NCBI RefSeq assembly: GCF_009796825.1
Contig: NZ_CP047030.1
Coordinates: forward strand, 1,215,501-1,279,500
From: Algibacter sp. L3A6
Lineage (GTDB): Bacteria > Bacteroidota > Bacteroidia > Flavobacteriales > Flavobacteriaceae
DNA length: 64,000 nt
Direction: 5' to 3'
The notes below the pieces were generated by a model. The model worked only from the letters and a program-made list of their open reading frames with translations. It was not told the DNA's origin and made no database searches. Below are positions 9,573 through 18,448 of this stretch, one piece after another (the first letter of the stretch is position 1; each line of letters starts with the position of its first letter). The translations under genes and the position numbers were made by a program.

Positions 9573-9647
9573 AATTTATTAGTTTCTTTTAAGGGCAAAC
9601 GTTTACATATAAAAACTACACATAATTTTATTTACTGTTGTGCAACT

Positions 9648-10208
9648 TTATATACTTTCCATTATACACGAAGCACCTCTTTTAATGGCTTTCATCTTTT
9701 GTTTCGTTTCTCCTTTAGCTAATAAATCAGCATGCTCGCCTTCGTCTGTATCAGGAATTCTAATAATTTCAATTTTTGATTCAGCTAATTTTTTCAATTC
9801 GTTTTTAGTAAGTAAAAAAGTAAAAGAATAGGTAGTATAGTTTTGAGAATTCCCGATGTTAAAACCACCTCTAAAACCATAAAGGAAAGGATTCACTTTA
9901 GAAGTGGTAACATTTTCAATTTTTGGTTTAGTTTTTTTAATTGTTTTTAAGCCAATTTTAGAACCTTCTTCAAGTTTGAATAATATTTCTGAACCTTCAT
10001 TAAATTCATGTTTTCTCTCTCCTCTATAAAAAAATGTAGTTGTAAAAGTTATTGAATCATTTTTAATTTCGAAGTAGACAATTTTATTATGAAAATCAAA
10101 CGAAGTTATTATTTCATCTGTAAAAGGGTCTTTATCCGTTTTACATTTCTGAGAATATGCGTTTATTGATATCAGAATTAATAGAATTGGTATTATTTTT
10201 TTAAACAT
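9648..10208 (-). CDS. Secreted hypothetical protein
   Basis: A 186-residue protein with a signal peptide (MFKKIIPILLILISINAYSQ) and a single beta-rich domain beginning CKTDKDPFTDEIITSFDF. Two cysteines lie near the ends (C22 and the one in GASCIMES), which could form a disulfide. It is probably periplasmic. No family is recognised. It is the first gene of the minus-strand accessory run. Confidence 0.5.
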   Translation of the reverse strand: MFKKIIPILLILISINAYSQKCKTDKDPFTDEIITSFDFHNKIVYFEIKNDSITFTTTFFYRGERKHEFNEGSEILFKLEEGSKIGLKTIKKTKPKIENVTTSKVNPFLYGFRGGFNIGNSQNYTTYSFTFLLTKNELKKLAESKIEIIRIPDTDEGEHADLLAKGETKQKMKAIKRGASCIMESI

Positions 10209-10676
10209 ATCTTTTTTTGGCTGTAGTCTTTTATAGAGATGAAATTGCTAGTCTAGAATATTTTTGAAAGCGAAAATTTTTATTGTATCAAGTAACTTTA
10301 CTAATTCATTAGTTTTTAATTATAAATGAAAATTACATTTATTACATCAAGTTGTTAAATACAAAGATTTTAAAAAAAATTATGCCAACAACCATACAGT
10401 CCAATTCCTATCACGCTAACTTACTCAAAAAAACCAAAACGGAAGCTATATTTAAGTTCAACATCAGTTAATTAGACTCCTATTTCATACTTTACTCATT
10501 TAAAGATTTATCCATTTACAAACGACTACAAACATTTACAAACGATTTTAAGCAATTAATTACCGAATAAAATTTGCAAGCTGTTAGATATTTGCAGTGT
10601 TGAAACCATTGAGGTTCAATAGTATTAACTGTTTAACGAGCTTACTATAGATGGTAGGCATTAAAAAATTTAAATT
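10209..10676. other. 468-base intergenic region upstream of ssb
   Basis: AT-rich and without a convincing gene on either strand. It holds a triple TACAAAC repeat on a 10-bp period (listed separately) and, near 10587-10594, a GATATTTG sequence followed by CAG that resembles the -7 element of several neighbours and probably serves ssb. Confidence 0.5.
10517..10543 (+). repeat. Three TACAAAC direct repeats, 10-bp period
   Basis: TACAAAC occurs at 10517, 10527 and 10537, exactly one helical turn apart, about 45 bases upstream of the putative ssb -7 element. The spacing is typical of a site read by a head-to-tail bound regulator. The regulator is unknown and chance is possible in AT-rich DNA. Confidence 0.45.
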
Positions 10677-11009
10677 ATGAATGCACTTAGAAACAAAGTA
10701 CAGTTGATTGGTAGATTAGGGCAAGACCCAGAAATTGTTAATTTTACCGATGGTAATAAAATGGCGAAGTTTTCGCTAGCTACCGACGATAGCTACAAAG
10801 ACAAAAACGGCAACAAAGTAGAACGTGCTTACTGGCACAATATTGTGGTTAGAGGCGGCCTTGTAAAGGTTGTTGAAAACTATGTTACAAAAGGAAAAGA
10901 AATTGCCATAGAAGGCAAATTAACAAACCGTAGTTACGATGATAAAGATGGCACTAAACGTTACGTTACCGAAATTGTTTGTAACGAACTCCTTATGCTA
11001 GGTAAATAA
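10677..11009 (+). CDS. ssb: Single-stranded DNA-binding protein, short form
   Basis: A 110-residue OB-fold SSB: MNALRNKVQLIGRLGQDPE, then FSLATDDSYKDKNG, AYWHNIVVRG, and GKEIAIEGKLTNRSYDDKDG. It binds and protects single-stranded DNA. The protein ends LLMLGK directly after the OB fold and lacks the glycine-rich linker and acidic DDDIPF-type tail used to recruit repair and replication proteins. It is therefore probably a secondary SSB rather than the essential replicative one. It is monocistronic, followed by a strong intrinsic terminator. Confidence 0.92.
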   Translation: MNALRNKVQLIGRLGQDPEIVNFTDGNKMAKFSLATDDSYKDKNGNKVERAYWHNIVVRGGLVKVVENYVTKGKEIAIEGKLTNRSYDDKDGTKRYVTEIVCNELLMLGK

Positions 11010-11035
11010 TACTTAACCTAAATACATTTTTTAAA

Positions 11036-11072
11036 AGCAGCATCTAATTGAGGGATTAGGTGTTGCTTTTTT
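11036..11072 (+). terminator. Intrinsic terminator after ssb
   Basis: A 13-bp stem (AGCAGCATCTAAT paired with ATTAGGTGTTGCT, including G-T pairs) followed by six T residues, 27 bases past the ssb stop. Confidence 0.88.
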
Positions 11073-11268
11073 CTACATCAGTATAGCAAATTAAAAACCA
11101 CATTGATTAAAATTTAACCCACAAACTTCTGAAATTAAATCTGAAATTTATTTCAATAAAAGCATATTGAAAGAATTTACACCTATTAAAAACATCGTTG
11201 AAATACAGTTTTAAACGTTAAAAGACGATATTAATGTTAATAAAATTTAATAACAAACATTTATTACC

Positions 11269-11276
11269 TATGTTTG
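11269..11276 (+). promoter_or_regulatory. -7 element TATGTTTG for hybrid kinase
   Basis: An exact match to the Bacteroidetes -7 consensus TAnnTTTG, 24 bases upstream of the ATG at 11300 and inside the longer frame from 11234. If used, it rules out the upstream start. No clear TTG is seen at -33. Confidence 0.5.
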
Positions 11277-11299
11277 GCCTGTTTAATGCATCCCCCTAC

Positions 11300-13666
11300 A
11301 TGAAACAGTTTTTAGCTTTAATCTACTTATTCAGTCTGTGCCTGTACGCCCAAGACGATGTTTACTTTCCTGAAAAGAGTAAAGGAGAATTATATGAATA
11401 TGCTCAGTTTACCAACGCTGGTAGCTTAAACATAAAACTTAACGATGTTATCCAAAGCCCACTACTCCATTTTGAAAATTTAGAATCGAACAACCAAAGT
11501 GTTGGGTTTACATCTGATAGTTATTGGATTCGTTTTAAACTCCAAAATAGCGGCGCAGAATCTAAAACGTACTATTTAGAAACCGGACGTCCGGTAACCG
11601 ATCACGCAGAACTTTATCAAATTTCTAAAGCTGAAACTAAAGTTTTTAAAAGTGGTGATCAAATAGATTTTGAAGATAAACAGGTAAAACATAGATCTAC
11701 AATTTTCAAAATCAATTTACCTCCAAATGAAACTCAACAAATTTATATTCATCTAAAAAGTGATGGAGAAACCATAAACCTACCTTTAAATTTATACAGC
11801 GAAGCTTCTTTTTGGAAAACAAATTACTTCCAACAATTATTTTTAGGTCTTTTTTATGGACTACTCCTTTTAGCCGGTATTATTTACTTGTTTTTTTACA
11901 GCACCATAAAAGAAAAAGCCTTTTTGTATTATGGCATCTATGTATTTTCAATTTGCTTTATGCAAGCAGCATTAGATGGTTTTATACACGAGTATATTTT
12001 TACAAATGCGAGCTTTCTTAATAGCCGAATAGTACTAATAACAGCCTTATTCTCTAACTTCTACTTGCTTAAATATTGCGAATATTTTTTACAAGTAGAC
12101 ACGCATTTAAAATCTTTTAAAACGGCATACTACGTGGCTTATGGCATTATAGGCTTCTTGTTTACATTACTATTTGTAAACTCCAAATCTTTAGAAATCG
12201 CCTACCCAATAAGTAACTTGAATGGCTTATACAGCTTAATTTTAATACTATCTAGTGTATTTACATTACGCTATAAACGCATTAAAATAGATCCTTATTT
12301 CTCTTTTGGTATTTTGTTTTTAGTAATTGGCTTACTCGGTTTTGTAATGAATAATTTAAGCCTACTACCAAACAACTTTTTCACATTGAATAGCTCTAAA
12401 TTCGGCTCTGGTTTAGAGGTGATTTTCCTATCGCTTTCCATGACAAATCTGATAAAATACATGCGCATTCAAAAAGAAAAACTACAAAAGGAGGCGTTAA
12501 TAAAATCGGAAGAAATAGGTGAGCTTAAAACCTATTTTATGTCTAATATGAGCCACGAGCTTAGAACACCCATTAACGCCATTATGGGTATTGCTGAAAT
12601 TGAATTAGGCCGACAAAAGAACAAGAAAACAAACGAATCTTTCGAAATTATAAAAAACGCATCGTTAAGCTTACTAAGTAATGTGAATGATATTATCGAT
12701 TTTGAAAAAATTGAAAACGATAAATTACATCTAAGCCCTACCGTTTTTAACCCTACTATTAAATTACAGGAAATTAGCGCCAATTGGAAAATTGAAGCAG
12801 AAAAAAAAGGACTCGACTACAAGTTTGATTTAGATAACAGAATTCCTAAAAAAATACTAGCCGACTCTACACGTTTTGTACAAGTAATAAATAACGTATT
12901 GGCTAATGCTCTAAAATTTACCGACAAAGGGAATATTTATTTTAAGTTGATTTGCAATGAAATAAACGCGGATACCTGCCAGTTTTCTATTCAAATTTCG
13001 GACACAGGTATTGGCATAGACCAAAACTCGATAAAAAATGTATTTGAAAGTTTTAGTCAAATGCGACTAAATCATAAACGTGAATTTGGGGGTATTGGCC
13101 TAGGCTTAACCATAGTTTACCATATCGTTAAACTATTTGATGGCGAAATAAAAATTACCAGCAAAATAAATCAAGGTACAAACGTATTTATTAATTTAAA
13201 TTTCCGATACATTTCCGAAGAACAACCTGCAGTAAAAAACATTATTAACTCCCATAAAGACAAGCCTTTGAAAATCTTAATAGCAGAAGACAATAAGATA
13301 AACCAAATGGTTTTATCGCGAATTTTAAAGACCAAAAAGAATATTTCATTCACAGTTACCAACAACGGAAAAGAAGCTATAGAAATGCTTAAAACCGAAA
13401 CTTTTGATATTATTTTAATGGATTTGCAAATGCCAATTATGGATGGTTACGAAGCCACATCTATCATCAAAGGCGGCAGTTTAGGCTCTGTAATAGCAGG
13501 TATTCCAATTATAGCGATAACAGCAGATGCTATAGACGAAACTAGAGCGCACGTTCTAAAACTCGGTATGTGCGATTACATTACCAAACCATTGAATCAA
13601 GATTTATTATTCGAAAGAATATACACGCACTGCTTCCCAGATGATAATATTTTGAAAATTGCTTAG
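11300..13666 (+). CDS. 7TMR-DISM hybrid sensor histidine kinase/response regulator
   Basis: 788 residues from the ATG at 11300, chosen because MKQFLALIYLFSLCLYAQ is a clean signal peptide and a -7 element lies just upstream. Domains in order: periplasmic 7TMR-DISMED2-like beta domain (about 30-165), seven-helix 7TMR-DISM membrane domain (about 175-375), HisKA with H419 (NMSHELRTP), HATPase (NVLANALKFTD, DTGIGID, FGGIGLGL), and a C-terminal receiver with phospho-acceptor D708 (ILMDLQMP). It senses an external, possibly carbohydrate, ligand and passes phosphate internally to its receiver. There is no HPt domain and no partner regulator nearby. It ends 14 bases from the convergent nadB. Confidence 0.92.
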   Translation: MKQFLALIYLFSLCLYAQDDVYFPEKSKGELYEYAQFTNAGSLNIKLNDVIQSPLLHFENLESNNQSVGFTSDSYWIRFKLQNSGAESKTYYLETGRPVTDHAELYQISKAETKVFKSGDQIDFEDKQVKHRSTIFKINLPPNETQQIYIHLKSDGETINLPLNLYSEASFWKTNYFQQLFLGLFYGLLLLAGIIYLFFYSTIKEKAFLYYGIYVFSICFMQAALDGFIHEYIFTNASFLNSRIVLITALFSNFYLLKYCEYFLQVDTHLKSFKTAYYVAYGIIGFLFTLLFVNSKSLEIAYPISNLNGLYSLILILSSVFTLRYKRIKIDPYFSFGILFLVIGLLGFVMNNLSLLPNNFFTLNSSKFGSGLEVIFLSLSMTNLIKYMRIQKEKLQKEALIKSEEIGELKTYFMSNMSHELRTPINAIMGIAEIELGRQKNKKTNESFEIIKNASLSLLSNVNDIIDFEKIENDKLHLSPTVFNPTIKLQEISANWKIEAEKKGLDYKFDLDNRIPKKILADSTRFVQVINNVLANALKFTDKGNIYFKLICNEINADTCQFSIQISDTGIGIDQNSIKNVFESFSQMRLNHKREFGGIGLGLTIVYHIVKLFDGEIKITSKINQGTNVFINLNFRYISEEQPAVKNIINSHKDKPLKILIAEDNKINQMVLSRILKTKKNISFTVTNNGKEAIEMLKTETFDIILMDLQMPIMDGYEATSIIKGGSLGSVIAGIPIIAITADAIDETRAHVLKLGMCDYITKPLNQDLLFERIYTHCFPDDNILKIA

Positions 13667-13680
13667 TTTAAAACTTAGTA

Positions 13681-15237
13681 TTAAACATTATCAATATTAA
13701 AATACCCACCCTTATTTTCCTTGCGCTCTATAGATTGGTTTACAATTAAATGAGCAACGTTTAGCATATTACGTAATTCACACAGCGAGGTTGTTATTTT
13801 CGACTTTTTATAAAAAGCCTCTACCTCATCATAAATTAAGTCTAATCGCTTAATAGCACTCTTAAGCCTATCATCACTACGCACAATACCAACATAATCA
13901 CGCATAATAGCTTGTAGTTGTTTTAAATTATGCTGAATAATAACGTGCTCTTTAGCAATAGATGTGCCTTTATCATCCCAGTCAGGAATATCTAAATCAA
14001 AAGTTTCTAAAGTATTTTTACTATGAAATTTAAAAATATTATGTGCATAAACCATGGCTTCTAGCAAAGAGTTTGATGCCAACCTATTTGCACCGTGAAG
14101 TCCTGTTTTAGTACATTCTCCACAAGAAAATAGATTTTTAATAGATGTTCTTCCATCCATATCTACATCAATACCACCACACAAATAATGTGAGGCTGGC
14201 ACCACAGGAATCCAATCTGTTTTTATATCAATATGATTATCTAAACATTTTTGGTAAATATTAGGAAAGTGTGCTTTAAAAGCATCAATATCTAAATGAG
14301 AACAATCTAAAAACACATGCGTTTCCCCCGATTTTTTAAGCTCACTATCAATACTTTGAGACACAATATCGCGCGACGCTAATTCGGCACGATCATCATA
14401 ATCAGGCATAAAACGATGTCCATTTTTGTCGCGTAAATACGCTCCAAAACCACGTACGGCCTCAGATATTAAAAAAGAAGATTGATCGCCACGCACATCA
14501 TACAGAGCTGTAGGATGAAACTGAACAAACTCCATATCGGAAATTTTAGTTTTAGCACGGTATGCCATAGCAATACCATCTCCAGTGGCAATAACAGGAT
14601 TGGTGGTATGCCCGTAAACACGACCAATGCCACCAGAAGCTAACAATGTACTTTTAGCTTTTATGGTAAAAATTTCGCCCGATTTTTGGTTTAAAACATA
14701 TGCGCCATAACAACCTTTTTCTAAAGGTTTAGGCTTTTCAATATGATGGTTTGTAATTAAATCGATAGCAAAATGATGCGGCAATAAAGTAATATTTGGT
14801 AATTGATGTACACGCTTTAATAAAGCCATTTCAATTTCAAAACCTGTAATGTCTTTATGGTGTACAATACGAAATTCCGAATGCCCGCCTTCTTTACCTA
14901 AATCTAAATTTCCGCTAGCATCTTCATCAAAATTAGCGCCCCATTCGAGCAATTCTTTTAATCGATCTGGCCCTTCGTTTACAACCATTTCCACAACCTC
15001 CTTACTACAAAGTCCGTCGCCCGCAATTAACGTATCGTCTACATGCTTTTTAAACGAATCTTTTTCGTGGTCTAAAACAATGGCCACACCACCTTGAGCA
15101 TATTTAGTATTAGATTCTTCCTCGGAAGCTTTTGTTACAATAACAACATTTCTCTCTGGGAATTTCTCTGCAATTTTAACCGAAAATGTTAATCCTGCAA
15201 TACCTGAACCAATTACTAAATAGTCTGCCTTTATCAT
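13681..15237 (-). CDS. nadB: L-aspartate oxidase
   Basis: A 518-residue flavoprotein of the succinate dehydrogenase/fumarate reductase flavoprotein family. The FAD-binding GSGIAGLTFSVKIAE is near the N-terminus, followed by TKYAQGGVAIV, the active-site segment FVQFHPTALYD, and CGGIDVDMDGRTSIKNLF and GANRLASNSLLEA toward the end. It oxidises L-aspartate to iminoaspartate, the first step of de novo NAD synthesis. It starts one base after the stop of nadA, so the pair forms a nadA-nadB operon. No anomaly was seen. Confidence 0.97.
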   Translation of the reverse strand: MIKADYLVIGSGIAGLTFSVKIAEKFPERNVVIVTKASEEESNTKYAQGGVAIVLDHEKDSFKKHVDDTLIAGDGLCSKEVVEMVVNEGPDRLKELLEWGANFDEDASGNLDLGKEGGHSEFRIVHHKDITGFEIEMALLKRVHQLPNITLLPHHFAIDLITNHHIEKPKPLEKGCYGAYVLNQKSGEIFTIKAKSTLLASGGIGRVYGHTTNPVIATGDGIAMAYRAKTKISDMEFVQFHPTALYDVRGDQSSFLISEAVRGFGAYLRDKNGHRFMPDYDDRAELASRDIVSQSIDSELKKSGETHVFLDCSHLDIDAFKAHFPNIYQKCLDNHIDIKTDWIPVVPASHYLCGGIDVDMDGRTSIKNLFSCGECTKTGLHGANRLASNSLLEAMVYAHNIFKFHSKNTLETFDLDIPDWDDKGTSIAKEHVIIQHNLKQLQAIMRDYVGIVRSDDRLKSAIKRLDLIYDEVEAFYKKSKITTSLCELRNMLNVAHLIVNQSIERKENKGGYFNIDNV

Positions 15238-15238
15238 A

Positions 15239-16165
15239 TTATTTTGAAAGTTCTAACATACGCTCAATTGGCAATAATGCACGTTCACGAATTTTCTCGT
15301 CAACATCAATCTGTGGCGATTCGTTAAGCAAACAATCATATAATTTCTGCATGGTATTCATTTTCATGAAATGACATTCACTACAAGCACAAGTATTATC
15401 TTCCTTGGCTGGCGCCGGAATTAATTCTGTATTAGGCATTTCTTCTTGCATTTTGTGCAAAATCCCTGCTTCGGTAGCTACAATAAATTTCTCGTTAGCA
15501 TGTTCTCTAACAAAGTTTATCATTCCAGAAGTAGAACCAATATAAGCAGCCGTATCTAAAATATGAGTTTCAGATTCTGGATGTGCTATAATTTTATGCT
15601 CTGGATATTTTTTATGTAATTCAATTAATTTATCGATTGAAAATGCTTCGTGCACAATACAACTACCATCCCAAAGTAGCATATCGCGACCTGTTTCATT
15701 TATTATATATTGTCCTAAATTTCTATCTGGAGCAAATATAATAGGTGTTTCTTTTGGTATAGATTGTACTATTTTTAACGCATTGGAAGATGTACAAACA
15801 ATATCACTTAGCGCCTTAATTTCAGCCGAACAGTTTACATAAGTAATCACCACATGGTCTGGGTGTTTTTTAGTAAACGCAGCAAAATCTTCTGGCGGAC
15901 AAGAATCGGCTAAAGAACAACCTGCATTTAAATCTGGTAAAACAACTGTTTTAGATGGGTTTAAAATCTTTGCAGTTTCCGCCATAAAATGCACACCTGC
16001 AAACACAATAATATCAGCATCGGTTTCAGCAGCTTTTTGAGACAAACCTAAACTATCACCAACATAATCGGCAATATCTTGTATTTCTGGCACCTGATAA
16101 TAGTGCGCCAAAATAACGGCATTCTTCTCTTTTTTTAAGCGTTGTATTTCTTTCACTAAATCCAT
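15239..16165 (-). CDS. nadA: Quinolinate synthase
   Basis: 308 residues. It condenses iminoaspartate with dihydroxyacetone phosphate to quinolinate and needs a [4Fe-4S] cluster. The three expected cluster ligands are C83 (NAGCSLAD), C169 (WDGSCIVHEAF) and one of C259/C261/C264 in the C-terminal CACSECHFM segment. The N-terminal ILAHYYQVPEIQDIADYVGD motif is intact. The start at 16165 was chosen over 16177 because GAGGATT lies 6-7 bases upstream, one of the few Shine-Dalgarno-like sequences in the window. A GATATTTG sequence at 16185-16192 (minus strand) is the likely -7 element. Confidence 0.96.
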   Translation of the reverse strand: MDLVKEIQRLKKEKNAVILAHYYQVPEIQDIADYVGDSLGLSQKAAETDADIIVFAGVHFMAETAKILNPSKTVVLPDLNAGCSLADSCPPEDFAAFTKKHPDHVVITYVNCSAEIKALSDIVCTSSNALKIVQSIPKETPIIFAPDRNLGQYIINETGRDMLLWDGSCIVHEAFSIDKLIELHKKYPEHKIIAHPESETHILDTAAYIGSTSGMINFVREHANEKFIVATEAGILHKMQEEMPNTELIPAPAKEDNTCACSECHFMKMNTMQKLYDCLLNESPQIDVDEKIRERALLPIERMLELSK

Positions 16166-16305
16166 AGTAATCCTCATTTAACTGCAAATATCTTAATTAA
16201 AATGCGTATTAAATTCAGAATACCTTAAAAAAACCATGAGAATAAAAAACCAGCATTCTTTTTATAAAATCATTAAATTATTGTTAAGTAAACTCTTAAA
16301 TAAAT

Positions 16306-16349
16306 GTCAAAAAACAAAAAGCGTTTTGCGAAAAACTACAAAACGCTTT
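16306..16349 (-). terminator. Intrinsic terminator of the 602-residue protein gene
   Basis: On the minus strand, an 11-bp stem AAAGCGTTTTG / CAAAACGCTTT with a 10-base loop is followed by a T-rich tract, 5 bases after the stop at 16354. Confidence 0.8.
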
Positions 16350-16353
16350 AAGT

Positions 16354-18162
16354 TTAAGCTTTAATAGTTAAGCTTTCTATTTCTAATTGAATCTCGTTTA
16401 ACGTTAATTCTCCTTTAAAAAGTTCGGATAAAACAGATGCCTTAATATCTACAAATTCATTTTTTACATCATTAAAAAGCGATTGATAATACGCCACACC
16501 GGCTTTCATGTTCTTTGTAAAATTCAACAAGTATTTTTCTTCTTTTTTATTCATCGACACTCGAGCCTCAGCTAATTTGTTTTTTAAGAAATCGATATAA
16601 ATATCAAGCTCTTTAACAAACAAATTAGGTCTATCTGTTCTGGAAACCATATTATCTCGCCCGTAAATATGATCGGTCATGTTTTTTAAACTCATTACCT
16701 TAGAATAATATGCCATATTAGGTCCCGGACAAACAGAAACACCTTCGCCTTCCGTTTTTGTATCTAACCCGTAAGCCAAAAGCGCAGAAGTACCCAGGCC
16801 AACGCAAGTACACGATTTCTCTATTATTTTATTGTATTGGTTTTGATAATCTTCCGGAGATAATTCTTGGTCTTTTAAAGCTTTTATTTTAAAATGTTGA
16901 TATTCTCTAGATGCCGTACAAACACCTGTTTCTTTAAACTCTTTGTTCATGGCTACAAATTTCTTTGGGCACGAACTTCCTGGTCTACCTTTATCAATCC
17001 TAACCTGCTTTTCAGCATCTTTTGTATTATCTTTTAGATTATTAAAAGGCACACCTAACGGAGAAATATCACTTAAATACAAGTCGCTTTCTTCAGCTTT
17101 AGCTAATTTACTCAGCGTATCTTTATCTACAGTTGTAGCTTCTGGGACTAACAAAAATGGACTACCCCAACCTACAGAATCTAAGTTGTAATGTTTCATT
17201 AAAAACTCATGCTCTTCAAAAGTTCCAACACCTCCTTGCGCTGTAATTTCAAAGTTTAATTCTTGTTTTGGTATGGCTTTATTTTGATTTAAAAGCTCCT
17301 GACTTAAAACACTATAAATTGTTTTTTGAAGCTCATCTCTATGCACTTTAAACTCAGCTAAAACAGGCCCTAAAAGATAACCTTCTGTAGCAAAAGCATG
17401 ACCGCCACAATTTAAACCAGACTCTATTCTATATTCCGAAACCCATAAGCCTTTTTTAGCTAAAAACTTCCCTTGAATTAAGGCCGATCTATAATCGCTA
17501 ACCTTTAAAATAATACGTTTTTTAAACCCACCGTTTTCGTCTGGAAAGAAATCATTAAACTGAGACATATACGCATATAATCTCGGGTTCATACCAGCAG
17601 AAAGCACTACAGACGAATTTAATTTACTATTAGCAAAACCACGTAATGCAGCATGTGCATCGTTAAATTCTACAGGTAATTTTTCATCTTTTATATAGTT
17701 ATCTTTATCAACTTTCGTCATGATATTAACATCAATCGCGCCCATAGATAAATTGTTACTCACCCAGTTTTTAATCTTAGAGAAATCTAATTCTTTAGAC
17801 GTTAGTTTTTCGAATTCAGCCTTCATTTTAGAACCATCGGGCAACATGCTGATATAATTAAAAAGTTCTTCGCTTTTTTCTGCCGAAACATTTTTTAATT
17901 CTTCAAATTTCTTACCCGCTAAGTCGCTAATTAAATTTAAATAAGAGGTAATTCTTTTTGCTCTAAAATCTTCTATTTTATCTGAAATCTCATGGTAAGG
18001 CACCTCAAACTTTTCGCTGTACATTTTTCGTAATTTTTCAAGCAGAATATCATCTACCAAAGAAATCACAGAATCCATACCGTATTGCGCAACTTTTAAA
18101 GGCGTATCTATTGTAAATCCTATTCCCATTACAGGAATATGAAATGAATGTGTGTTTTTCAT
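16354..18162 (-). CDS. Large conserved protein of unknown function with cysteine cluster
   Basis: 602 residues from the ATG at 18162 (MKNTHSFHIPVMGIGFTIDT), placed just downstream of an exact -7 element. No signal peptide or membrane helix is visible, so it should be cytosolic. The opening PVMGIGFTIDTPLKVAQYG and a later FEITAQGGVGTFEEHEF recall (beta/alpha)8 flavoenzymes such as nitronate monooxygenases, but the rest does not fit any family I know. Five cysteines cluster in 80 residues (C398, C415, C451, C453, C478, in SCPKKF, VCTAS, SCTCVGLG and VCPGPN), suggesting metal or Fe-S binding. It lies upstream of nadA but has its own promoter and terminator. The TIM-barrel idea is inference only. 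Confidence 0.6.
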   Translation of the reverse strand: MKNTHSFHIPVMGIGFTIDTPLKVAQYGMDSVISLVDDILLEKLRKMYSEKFEVPYHEISDKIEDFRAKRITSYLNLISDLAGKKFEELKNVSAEKSEELFNYISMLPDGSKMKAEFEKLTSKELDFSKIKNWVSNNLSMGAIDVNIMTKVDKDNYIKDEKLPVEFNDAHAALRGFANSKLNSSVVLSAGMNPRLYAYMSQFNDFFPDENGGFKKRIILKVSDYRSALIQGKFLAKKGLWVSEYRIESGLNCGGHAFATEGYLLGPVLAEFKVHRDELQKTIYSVLSQELLNQNKAIPKQELNFEITAQGGVGTFEEHEFLMKHYNLDSVGWGSPFLLVPEATTVDKDTLSKLAKAEESDLYLSDISPLGVPFNNLKDNTKDAEKQVRIDKGRPGSSCPKKFVAMNKEFKETGVCTASREYQHFKIKALKDQELSPEDYQNQYNKIIEKSCTCVGLGTSALLAYGLDTKTEGEGVSVCPGPNMAYYSKVMSLKNMTDHIYGRDNMVSRTDRPNLFVKELDIYIDFLKNKLAEARVSMNKKEEKYLLNFTKNMKAGVAYYQSLFNDVKNEFVDIKASVLSELFKGELTLNEIQLEIESLTIKA

Positions 18163-18180
18163 ATTAATTGAATTAATCAA

Positions 18181-18188
18181 CAAATGTA
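18181..18188 (-). promoter_or_regulatory. -7 element TACATTTG
   Basis: The minus strand reads TACATTTG, an exact TAnnTTTG match, 18 bases upstream of the ATG at 18162. This supports that start rather than the upstream in-frame ATG at 18183. Confidence 0.5.
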
Positions 18189-18448
18189 TACTAGGAATAG
18201 ATTGATAAAAATGACATATATCATACTTTAAGAACGTACAATGTTTTTATTTCTGAGTCTTATTGTAAAGAAAAGCTGAGATTTCAGTATTTGTCATTAT
18301 AAAGAATATGGCATTATCAACTTTTTTTTTAATTATTCATAATAAGGAATCTACAAACAACAAAAATTGATAAAACTTCAAACAGCTTTCGCTCTTTAAG
18401 ATTTCCTTTAGTACTTTTATGTTTTAATTTTAGAATAGAAAGAAAAAG

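Noticed and set aside
12532..13365. Minus-strand frames inside the hybrid kinase
   Set aside because: Antisense shadows over conserved HisKA, HATPase and receiver codons.
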